Below, piece by piece: positions 35,151-42,483 of a stretch of DNA of 64,000 nt (positions are counted from its first letter, which is position 1; each line of letters opens with the position of its first letter). This DNA comes from Bacillus_AD sp047238185. GTDB taxonomy: Bacteria > Bacillota > Bacilli > Bacillales > DSM-1321. Both the position numbers and the translations under genes were made by a program. The notes beneath the pieces are model-generated. The model had not been told where the DNA came from and searched no databases. It was given only the letters and a program-made list of their open reading frames with translations. Location: positions 558,001 to 622,000 of the forward strand of contig NZ_JBDFMI010000001.1 of the NCBI RefSeq assembly GCF_047238185.1. The letters are read 5' to 3'.

Positions 35151-36344
35151 TTTAATATGTTCAATGAGTTGTATTAATATGGAATTATCCTGTTCGAAGT
35201 AATGCGCCATCGGGCATTCAGTGGTTGAAAGGCGATCCAAAACAGAACGGATTGTATAATCCTCCATGCGCAAATCCATCTGTAATTCATCCCAATAGAG
35301 CGGCACAGCCACTGTGGCTCCAATCTTTCCGCGTGGAGAGTAAGGGGCGATAATCGTTTTTCCTTCGGCATGCTGTACATAATCCAAATAGAGCCTGCCT
35401 TTCCTGTTTTTCTTTAACCGTTCAGTTGTGAAGGAATCAGGGTGCTGCTCGGAGAGAAAGGTAGCAATGAATTGAGTGAATTCTTTTGTATGCATATATG
35501 TTAGGCCAGTCGAGGCAATCGGGATATGGATCTGAATCCCTTTGCTGCCGGAAAGCTTAGGAAAGCTGCAGATTCCAAATCCCTCAAAAATGCCCTTCAT
35601 CATTAAAGCTGCTTTAATGGCGAGAGGGAAGGCATCTCTGCTGGGGGGATCGAGGTCGAAGACGATTTCATTTGGTTTAGCATCTTGAATGGTCTGGAAG
35701 GGAACGTGAAATTCAATTGCCGCTTGGTTTCCAAGCCAAACGAGTGTATTCAAGGAGTTGCATACAATATATTGAATGCCTTCTGCACCAGACACTTCTA
35801 TGAAATCAGGGGCATAGGCAGGGCAATTTTTCTGAAAGAAAGCCTCCCCTTCAATTCCATCAGGAAAGCGGATCGTAGTCAATCGCTTATCCTTTAGGAA
35901 TGGCAGCATAAATGGGCCGGCTTGGGCTAGATATTCAATCATTTCCCCTTTATTAATAGCTGGTTTTGTCCACATGATTTTTTCTGGATGGGTTAATTTA
36001 ATATCTGGTGGACCCGTCAAGGAAAGAATCATCCTTTCCCACGTACAATCCTTCCAATGGGCATGGAACTTAAAGGAAATGAAACGTGCATTTACCAGCA
36101 TTCCCTTTTCGATGTGTTCAAAGGAAAGCTCAAGGCATATGCCCGGTTCAATCGAAATGGCGCCATCAGCTGATTTTGTCCCATGGCTCCGCATAGTGTC
36201 AACGAGGGAGTTTCTTTCTTCTAGCTTCATGCCCTCTGAAAAAGTTCCGATAGCTGTAATGTGGCCTGCCTTGACGATACCTACATCAAATGTGCCTGTT
36301 TTATTCATACCAAGTACAATGAAGTCCCCTTGTTTGGTTTCCAT
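35127..36344 (-). CDS. LigD-type DNA polymerase domain protein with N-terminal OB-like remnant
   Basis: The roughly 405-residue protein has the primase-like polymerase domain of non-homologous end joining from about residue 110 on: DLDPPSRDAFPLAIKAA with metal aspartates, FPKLSGSKGIQIHIPI and LDYVQHAEGKTIIAPYSPRG. The first 105 residues (GDFIVLGMNKTGTFDVGIVK to FHAHWKDCTWERM) resemble the OB part of B. subtilis LigD, but no adenylation domain precedes it. AAAGGAG lies 6 bases before the second ATG (36344); the first ATG abuts it. The stand-alone ligase gene ends 12 bases upstream. Confidence 0.85.
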   Translation of the reverse strand: METKQGDFIVLGMNKTGTFDVGIVKAGHITAIGTFSEGMKLEERNSLVDTMRSHGTKSADGAISIEPGICLELSFEHIEKGMLVNARFISFKFHAHWKDCTWERMILSLTGPPDIKLTHPEKIMWTKPAINKGEMIEYLAQAGPFMLPFLKDKRLTTIRFPDGIEGEAFFQKNCPAYAPDFIEVSGAEGIQYIVCNSLNTLVWLGNQAAIEFHVPFQTIQDAKPNEIVFDLDPPSRDAFPLAIKAALMMKGIFEGFGICSFPKLSGSKGIQIHIPIASTGLTYMHTKEFTQFIATFLSEQHPDSFTTERLKKNRKGRLYLDYVQHAEGKTIIAPYSPRGKIGATVAVPLYWDELQMDLRMEDYTIRSVLDRLSTTECPMAHYFEQDNSILIQLIEHIKEKRKSTP

Positions 36345-36356
36345 AGACATCTCCTT

Positions 36357-37301
36357 TCAATCAGGTAAGATACAACTTTCAGGCGTGCGGCTGACAAATG
36401 CCTGAATAGTCGGCTGCCGCAATGAATGCCCTTCAGGCCATTCGATATACTGCACCTTAACCGTTATTACCGGCTTAAGCCAATGTACAGATTTAGGGAC
36501 ATCCTTAAAGGGCATAAAAGGCGGGGATACGGATGTAAAGGAATCAAGTGCGTGCAAGAAAGTTTGCCATTCCTTTTGGGTCAGCCTTCCCGGACCGGCA
36601 TTTCCAATGAATTGTAACTGGCCGGATGAATCAAACAAACCAAGCAGAAGGGAGGAGGCTCTGCCGGACCGGTAAGAAACCCCGCCTACGATGGCAATCA
36701 AATCCTTATAGTTTTTTATTTTTCTCCACTGATCATTTTTCCCCTTGATTTCATAGAGGCTATCTTTCTTTTTGGAGACAATTCCTTCTAAATGGTGCTG
36801 CTGTACGACCGAAAATAGTGCATTTCCATCGTCATGCTGTGGAACGATTTGGATGGAGCGATTCGGTTTGACCACTTCATGTAAAAGGGCAAGCCGTTCA
36901 TGAAGAGGGCGCTGGTTGGTCCAGCAACCATTGCAATAAATAATATCAAAAATCATGTAATAGACGGGAACCGCTTCAGATACGGAAGGGATATGATGCA
37001 AATTCCTGATTCCGTCCCGCCTCATAACCTCATGGAAGGAAGGGGCCCCCGTATGGTCCAGAGCAATCACCTCGCCGTCCAGTATCGCAGTTGAAGCATC
37101 TGTATAAAGGGATGCTTCATTTATTTCCGGATACATGTGGGTTCGTTCATTCAAGTGCCTGTTGAACAGGGACGTTGCCTGTCTGTTTTTATAGACAAGT
37201 ACTCTGACGCCATCCCATTTTACTTGATGGATCCAGTCATCTCCCTCGGGGATACGGTCAGCGTACACTGGTTCGAAGGGGATAATAGGTTGTAGGGGCA
37301 T
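36357..37301 (-). CDS. ATP-dependent DNA ligase of the end-joining operon
   Basis: The 314-residue enzyme is a complete minimal ligase. The adenylated lysine is in VKWDGVRVLVYKN (K29), with ILDGEVIAL, EGIVSKKKDSLYE and WRKIKNYKD as further nucleotidyltransferase motifs. The C-terminal OB domain has SSLLLGLFDSSGQLQFIGNA and ends VKVQYIEWPEGHSLRQPT. GGAAGGAG lies 8 bases before the ATG. It should seal double-strand breaks after processing. It lies between ku and the polymerase gene. Confidence 0.92.
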   Translation of the reverse strand: MPLQPIIPFEPVYADRIPEGDDWIHQVKWDGVRVLVYKNRQATSLFNRHLNERTHMYPEINEASLYTDASTAILDGEVIALDHTGAPSFHEVMRRDGIRNLHHIPSVSEAVPVYYMIFDIIYCNGCWTNQRPLHERLALLHEVVKPNRSIQIVPQHDDGNALFSVVQQHHLEGIVSKKKDSLYEIKGKNDQWRKIKNYKDLIAIVGGVSYRSGRASSLLLGLFDSSGQLQFIGNAGPGRLTQKEWQTFLHALDSFTSVSPPFMPFKDVPKSVHWLKPVITVKVQYIEWPEGHSLRQPTIQAFVSRTPESCILPD

Positions 37302-37327
37302 TTTGGCGGACTCCTTCCCATAGTAGA

Positions 37328-38170
37328 TTAACTTGTTTTCTTGGCAGACGTCTTAGTTTTTGCAGTTTTAGGTTTATTTGGGGGCTTAGGCTTTGTTTTT
37401 TCAATAGATGCCTGAAGTGCAGCCATAAGATCCACCACATTGCTTCTGTCATCGTCTGAATCAGTTACGGTAGTAGTGATGAATTCGTTTCTCTCCATTT
37501 TTTCCTGGATTAGCTGTTCAAGTGCAGTCCTGTACGTATCCGTGTATTTGGAAGGGTCAAATTTGGTTGTCAGTTGGTCGATCAGCATCATGCCGATATC
37601 GAATTCCTTCTCAGATAGTGCTGTTTGGCCGGCAATGCCGGCTGGTACATTATTGGCATCGCGGACTTCGTCAGGAAAATGAAGCGTTTCTAAAAGCAGC
37701 ATATTTTGGTGCGGCCTGATGGCAGCCAGTCTTTCTTTGCTTCTGATGGAAATTTTGGCAATGCCGATTTTCTTAGCTTTTTTCAGGATTTCTGATAGAA
37801 GTGTATAGGGCTTTGAACCGCCGCTATCTGCTCCTACATAATAGGTTTTATCATAGTAAATGGGATCGATTTCTGACAGCTTCACAAAGTCAATGATGGA
37901 TACTTGTTTGACTTCGTGCTCTTCTTTTAGTTTTTTGATTTCATCCTCGGTTATTTCTATAAAACGGCCATTCGGCGATTCGTATACTTTAATGATCTCA
38001 TCGCTGGTAACATCATCATCGCACTCTGCTACTTTCCGGTACTTAATAGGAGACAGGCAGTCCTTATGGAATTGGCGAAATTTAATATCACGGTCTTCCA
38101 CTGCAGAGAAGAGCTTCACAGGAATGTTCACCAACCCGAATGAGATGCTGCCTTTCCAGACTGTATGCAT
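37328..38170 (-). CDS. ku: Non-homologous end joining protein Ku
   Basis: The 280-residue protein is a bacterial Ku homodimer subunit that binds DNA ends. It begins MHTVWKGSISFGLVNIPVKL, has the Ku core (CDDDVTSDEIIKVYE, KTYYVGADSG) and a lysine/threonine-rich C-terminal tail (PKPPNKPKTAKTKTSAKK) that in other Ku proteins helps DNA binding. AGAGAGGTG precedes the ATG at 38170. It leads the operon ku - ligase - LigD polymerase. Its B. subtilis counterpart is ykoV. Confidence 0.96.
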   Translation of the reverse strand: MHTVWKGSISFGLVNIPVKLFSAVEDRDIKFRQFHKDCLSPIKYRKVAECDDDVTSDEIIKVYESPNGRFIEITEDEIKKLKEEHEVKQVSIIDFVKLSEIDPIYYDKTYYVGADSGGSKPYTLLSEILKKAKKIGIAKISIRSKERLAAIRPHQNMLLLETLHFPDEVRDANNVPAGIAGQTALSEKEFDIGMMLIDQLTTKFDPSKYTDTYRTALEQLIQEKMERNEFITTTVTDSDDDRSNVVDLMAALQASIEKTKPKPPNKPKTAKTKTSAKKTS

Positions 38171-38202
38171 GGGTATACACCTCTCTTTCAACGATTTATA
38201 TT

Positions 38203-38233
38203 TAGAATTTGTAAGTAGTAAATGTTATATTCA
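38203..38233 (-). promoter_or_regulatory. Candidate SigG promoter of the ku operon
   Basis: On the minus strand TGAATA and AATTCTA are 18 bases apart; the SigG pattern is TGnATA and CATnnTA. The -10 ends 33 bases before the ku start. In B. subtilis ykoV/ykoU are forespore genes under SigG. Confidence 0.45.
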
Positions 38234-38426
38234 GACCGTAATCAAATTACTGCTTGTTCCATATTTTGGATAACGAAGGCGGGTGGAGTCCAGAAAGATG
38301 ATTGAGATGCATAAAAATAGGGAATCAAAAAAATGGACATAATTCTTCCATGACTTCGAATGATGCATTACCTATTGGTTTTGGTGTATGATTTGAAGGT
38401 ATTACATTAATGATAGGAGTTTTAAC

Positions 38427-39023
38427 ATGAACATCAAAAAAATAGGTACAGGCTTCATTCTGTCAGCCATGCTCATCACAGGGGTTGTGGGATGCAGCGC
38501 CTCTAAAGAACCGGACCAAAACAAAGGTGAAGCAGTAGACCGATCTATTTCAGAATATACAGACGCAGTCAATATAGCCTATGGAGAAGATTTGTTCACT
38601 GAAAAAACGAGTGAAGGCGAAAATAGCGGAGTTGAATACCGTTCATTTGTGGATAAGGAAAAAGGCTACAATTTCAATTTCAATAGCAAAAAAGATCAAT
38701 TGACATACGTCCAATTTAATTTTCCTAAAGAGGATAAAGATGCAGATAAGGTCATGAAGGTCCTATTAAAGGAAATCGGATATAATATTTCTGATGAAAA
38801 TTTAGGGAAATTGAAAAAGGATTTACTGATGACCTATGACTATAGTTGGGAAGAAGCCTTAAAAGGGAAAAAACCTAAAAATAAAATGAAAATTAAACGA
38901 AAAGCCATTCTTGATGAGGAATATATCCTCCAATACGCTAAGTATGAAGGCAACGCTGGCAAACATACATATGTTTTTAGCATTATTGATAAAAGTAATT
39001 TCGTGAATACAAAAGAAAAATAA
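38427..39023 (+). CDS. Hypothetical lipoprotein
   Basis: The 198-residue protein has a signal peptide with lipobox VVGC (Cys23) and a charged soluble part rich in lysine and aspartate. No family is recognised. AGGAG lies 8 bases before the ATG. It is divergent from the ku operon and has its own terminator. Confidence 0.75.
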   Translation: MNIKKIGTGFILSAMLITGVVGCSASKEPDQNKGEAVDRSISEYTDAVNIAYGEDLFTEKTSEGENSGVEYRSFVDKEKGYNFNFNSKKDQLTYVQFNFPKEDKDADKVMKVLLKEIGYNISDENLGKLKKDLLMTYDYSWEEALKGKKPKNKMKIKRKAILDEEYILQYAKYEGNAGKHTYVFSIIDKSNFVNTKEK

Positions 39024-39028
39024 TGAAT

Positions 39029-39064
39029 AAAGGCCTTCAAATACATTGGTAAGAAGGCCTTTTA
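39029..39064 (+). terminator. Terminator after the lipoprotein gene
   Basis: AAAGGCCTTC pairs with GAAGGCCTTT around a 14-base loop and a T-rich end. Confidence 0.82.
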
Positions 39065-39153
39065 TCTTTAGTTGAAACTAACGCATTGCGAAAAATCAAA
39101 AGGTATTTGAAGATTTTTGCCGAAAAAGAATCTGTAAAGAAAGGGGGAAATGT

Positions 39154-39693
39154 ATGAAGATTAGAGAAGCCAATATATTGGATGCTGATGGAATTGCTAA
39201 GGTGCACGTTGATAGTTGGAGGGCAACTTATAAAGGAATAATGCCAGAAGAATTGTTAAACCATTTATCATATGAGAGTAGAACAGAGCTTTGGAAAAAA
39301 AATATAAGCGATAAAAACAATTATATTGTTATTGCTGAAAATGAGGAAGGACAAGTTATCGCTTTTGTAACGGCAGGAAAAAGAGAAACAAACCTAGTGG
39401 AAAATTCAGGCGATTTGACTTCGATTTATGCATGTGAAGAATATAAAGGTAAGGGTATTGGAAAAAAACTATTACAAGAGGCTTTTTCACATTTTAAAAC
39501 CATCGGATATAATAAAATCTTTGTAGAAGTATTAGAGGACAATAAAACAAAATATTTTTATGAATATTATGGTGCAGAATTAGTAAATACTGTTCAGATA
39601 AAAATTGGCGGAAAAGTGTTAAATGAATCTATATATGAATGGGATTCCATAGATAAGGTACTTGCTAAATTGCAAATAACAAAGCTTCCTTGA
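39154..39693 (+). CDS. GNAT family N-acetyltransferase
   Basis: The 179-residue protein shows the GNAT fold: N-terminal MKIREANILDADGIAKVHVD, the beta4-beta5 region SIYACEEYKGKGIGKKLLQE with the pyrophosphate loop, and EYYGAELVNTVQIKIGGKVL. The acceptor substrate is unknown. AAAGGGGG precedes the ATG. The gene is visibly more AT-rich than its neighbours, which may mean recent transfer. Its stop codon overlaps the -35 box of the next promoter. Confidence 0.9.
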   Translation: MKIREANILDADGIAKVHVDSWRATYKGIMPEELLNHLSYESRTELWKKNISDKNNYIVIAENEEGQVIAFVTAGKRETNLVENSGDLTSIYACEEYKGKGIGKKLLQEAFSHFKTIGYNKIFVEVLEDNKTKYFYEYYGAELVNTVQIKIGGKVLNESIYEWDSIDKVLAKLQITKLP

Positions 39694-39718
39694 CTAATTA
39701 GACTGACTATTCTATAAT
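39690..39718 (+). promoter_or_regulatory. SigA-type promoter of the methionine T-box unit
   Basis: TTGACT and TATAAT with a 17-base spacer; the predicted start near 39725 leads into the T-box leader. Confidence 0.8.
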
Positions 39719-39754
39719 TACTGATAATTAAAGTGGATTTTCATTTTTTAAACA

Positions 39755-40042
39755 CAATGATAGAGAGAGTAAGCTGTTCAGACATCTGGCAGAGAGTTCC
39801 GGTAGCTGAAAAGGAATAGATAGAGAAAAGCTGAAAATGGCTCTTGAGTGGCGCACCGATATGCTATTGATTCGTATTAGTTGCATCTAGGCTGCGACAG
39901 GTTTGCCTGTTATAGCAATAAAGTTCGATCCGGATGTTTAGGATTTGTACTTTTCAAGGCTTGCATTGTGAAATGTAGGTAAATGGAAGTGGTAACACGT
40001 GATAATAGTCTCGTCTTCTTTATAGAAGATGGGACTTTTTGT
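39755..40042 (+). promoter_or_regulatory. Degenerate methionine T-box riboswitch
   Basis: The leader has T-box stem I features (AGAGAGTTCCGGTAGCTGAA and a specifier region GCTGAAAATGGCTCTTGAG). The core is GAAGTGGTAACACG at 39986-39999. The antiterminator can be drawn: GAAG with CTTC, a seven-base bulge TGGTAAC (canonical TGGnACC), and ACGTGA with TCTCGT. The terminator is AGTCTCGTCTTC with GAAGATGGGACT and then TTTTT (40007-40042). The specifier reads ATG; an AAT reading is possible, but the bulge base T matches A73 of tRNA-Met and not the G73 usual for tRNA-Asn. Confidence 0.8.
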
Positions 40043-40122
40043 TTTGATTGCTGCATACCGTCCATTTGGATGGGCGATATGATATATATGCAAAATTCAG
40101 CTTCATGGGGAGGAAACAGATA

Positions 40123-41259
40123 ATGAGCAATACTTTCAAACAGGCAGTTAAGCGTGATCAAGCACCTTTCAGGGCGGATCATGTGGGTAGCCTACTGCGT
40201 CCGCACAGCGTAAAAGAAGCGCGCCTTCAATTTCAAAATGGGGACATAACAATAGAGCAGCTGCGTTCTATTGAAGATGTTGAGATTAAAAAAGTAGTGG
40301 AAAAACAAAAGCAACTTGGTTTCAAGGCGGTAACCGATGGGGAGCTGAGACGCTCTTGGTGGCATTTTGATTTCTTGGCCGGTTTAGAGGGAGTCGAAAA
40401 GGTACAGACGAATAAAGGGTATGCATTCAGCGGTGTGCAAACGAAAGCGGAAGCAATTGAAATAAATGGGAGAATCGGTTTTTCCGAGGCACACCCTATG
40501 CTGGAAGACTTCCGTTATTTGAAAAGTGTAGCGGGGGAGCATATTGCCAAATTCACTATTCCTTCACCAGCCATGCTGCATTTGGTGGCTGTAGTCAGAA
40601 ACGAACAATATGAACCTTTGGATATGTATAAAGAGAATGAGGATCTCTTACAAGATATCATACAAGCCTATCAAAAGGCCATTCAAGCATTTTATGATGC
40701 AGGCTGCCGCTATTTACAGCTGGATGATACATCGTGGGGAGGGTTGAGTTCTAAGGAAACTCGTAAGAAATATAGCGATAGAGGAATTGATCCAGTCCAG
40801 CTAGCAAAAGAGTATGTTCGTTTGATTAATGAATCGATCAAAGACAGACCAGCTGATATGATCATAACGATGCATATTTGCCGAGGCAATTTCCGTTCGA
40901 CTTGGCTCACTTCAGGGGGCTATGATCCTGTTGCGGAAGAACTGTTTGCGAATGCAGAAGTGGATGGCTTCTTCCTGGAATATGACAATGACCGTTCAGG
41001 GGATTTTAAGCCGTTGCGTTATATAAAAGGCCAGCAAGTTGTTCTTGGATTGATTACGTCTAAAACCGGAGAGTTGGAAAACCGGGAAGGCATTTTGAAG
41101 CGCATTGAAGAAGCGGCTGAGTATGTAGATATGAATCAACTATGCGTAAGCCCCCAATGCGGCTTCTCTTCAACAGAAGAAGGAAATATCATTACCGAGG
41201 AAGAGCAGTGGAAGAAGCTTGAATTGGTTGTAAGTATAGCAGATGAAGTATGGAAATAA
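40123..41259 (+). CDS. YxjG/YxjH-type cobalamin-independent methionine synthase homologue
   Basis: The 378-residue protein is similar to the catalytic half of MetE. It starts MSNTFKQAVKRDQAPFRADH, has HVGSLLRP, LQLDDTSWGG, and zinc-ligand candidates in HICRGNFRS and CVSPQCGFSS. It probably transfers a methyl group to homocysteine or a related thiol. GGGGAGGA lies before the ATG at 40123; the longer open frame is part of the leader. It is a single-gene unit under the Met T-box; in B. subtilis yxjG and yxjH are S-box genes. Confidence 0.92.
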   Translation: MSNTFKQAVKRDQAPFRADHVGSLLRPHSVKEARLQFQNGDITIEQLRSIEDVEIKKVVEKQKQLGFKAVTDGELRRSWWHFDFLAGLEGVEKVQTNKGYAFSGVQTKAEAIEINGRIGFSEAHPMLEDFRYLKSVAGEHIAKFTIPSPAMLHLVAVVRNEQYEPLDMYKENEDLLQDIIQAYQKAIQAFYDAGCRYLQLDDTSWGGLSSKETRKKYSDRGIDPVQLAKEYVRLINESIKDRPADMIITMHICRGNFRSTWLTSGGYDPVAEELFANAEVDGFFLEYDNDRSGDFKPLRYIKGQQVVLGLITSKTGELENREGILKRIEEAAEYVDMNQLCVSPQCGFSSTEEGNIITEEEQWKKLELVVSIADEVWK

Positions 41260-41301
41260 AAAGGAATGGACCCTGTGGTATGCGGGGTCCATTCCTTTTT
41301 G
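41257..41301 (+). terminator. Terminator after the yxjG-like gene
   Basis: AAAAAGGAATGGACCC pairs with GGGGTCCATTCCTTTTT around a ten-base loop. Confidence 0.9.
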
Positions 41302-41387
41302 CATTAGTCTTTATTATGTTGTATCTTTGTGTTTTTTTACAATAATAAAAGCTTGGCCCTTATATAGGTTATATAGGGGTTTACTGT

Positions 41388-42371
41388 TTAATCAATTTTC
41401 ACAACGATTTTCCCGATATTTTTACTTGCTTCCATATGTTTATGCGCTTCGGCAATCTTTTCGAAAGGAAAGACCTTATCGATGATGGGCTTAATCGTTC
41501 CATTCTCTAGCAAAGGCAAGTACTTATCTGCAAACTCCTGGGTTAGTCTTGCTTTATAATCGTTACTGCGTGTGCCTAGCAGAGTTGCATTTATTTCAAC
41601 ACGTTTGCTGAAAAGGGGCATGAGATCCACTTGTTCTATTAACGATCCCCCGAGAAATCCAATTAAAACCATTCTTCCATCGAGAGATAACGAGGAAATA
41701 TTCTGTTTCCAGTAGGATGCCCCAATAAAGTCCAAGATGAGTTGGACCCCTTCTCCGCGTGTGATATCTGCAACTTCTTCGTCAAAGTTCTGCGTTTTGT
41801 AATTAATGGTGTAATCGGCACCTAGTTCTCTGCAGAAAGCCAGTTTTTCATCGGAACCTGCTGTAACAATGACCTGGGCATCCGCCAATTTGGCCAATTG
41901 AATGGCTGCCGTGCCAACACCACTTGCACCAGCATGAATCAACACCCACTCGTTTTGTTTTAGAGCGCCGATCCAATGCAAGGTTTGATAAGCCGTAAGG
42001 AAGACTTCCGGAACGGCGGCTGCTTGTTCGAATGTCCAACCGTCAGGGATTTTCATGGCTCTGGCAGCTTGTATGGCGGCAAATTCCGCATATCCTCCGT
42101 TATTTAAAAGGCCAAATACTTTATCGCCCTGCTTCCAATCGGCAACGTCTTTTCCCACTTTTTCTACGATGCCCGAAATCTCAAGGCCCAAAAGCTGTTC
42201 ATTTAATGAGTTGCCCGGATAATTTCCTTTTCTTTTTTCTATATCTGCTCTGTTGATGGATACTGCTTTTACTTGTATTAACAATTCATCCGGTTTGATG
42301 GAAGGTTTTGTCCGTTCGGCTATGGAGAGCTCCTCCGGCCCGCCAGGTTGTTTGACTATGATTGCTTTCAT
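41388..42371 (-). CDS. Zinc-independent NADPH:quinone oxidoreductase
   Basis: The 327-residue medium-chain dehydrogenase lacks zinc ligands and resembles the PIG3/QOR group. It starts MKAIIVKQPGGPEELSIAE, has the substrate domain with LGLEISGIVEKVG, and the NADPH fold VLIHAGASGVGTAAIQLAK. It likely reduces quinones with one or two electrons. The ATG is preceded by GAGAGAG. It is a lone gene with no visible terminator. Confidence 0.9.
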   Translation of the reverse strand: MKAIIVKQPGGPEELSIAERTKPSIKPDELLIQVKAVSINRADIEKRKGNYPGNSLNEQLLGLEISGIVEKVGKDVADWKQGDKVFGLLNNGGYAEFAAIQAARAMKIPDGWTFEQAAAVPEVFLTAYQTLHWIGALKQNEWVLIHAGASGVGTAAIQLAKLADAQVIVTAGSDEKLAFCRELGADYTINYKTQNFDEEVADITRGEGVQLILDFIGASYWKQNISSLSLDGRMVLIGFLGGSLIEQVDLMPLFSKRVEINATLLGTRSNDYKARLTQEFADKYLPLLENGTIKPIIDKVFPFEKIAEAHKHMEASKNIGKIVVKID

Positions 42372-42483
42372 TCTGTAACTCTCTCCTATCCTGGTTCATT
42401 CAACCTCATGTTCGATGTTCTTTGCTAACACTCTATACCCTGAATGGCAGAGGGTAAACAGGACGAAGCGGGGATGCCTGGCA

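Noticed and set aside
36345..36356. Frameshift splitting one ligD gene
   Set aside because: Both genes have their own ribosome sites and starts, and each carries an OB-like domain, so they are not two halves of one frame.
39721..40042. SAM (S-box) riboswitch in front of the YxjG-like gene
   Set aside because: Expected from B. subtilis, but the sequence lacks S-box conserved segments and instead folds as a T-box antiterminator.
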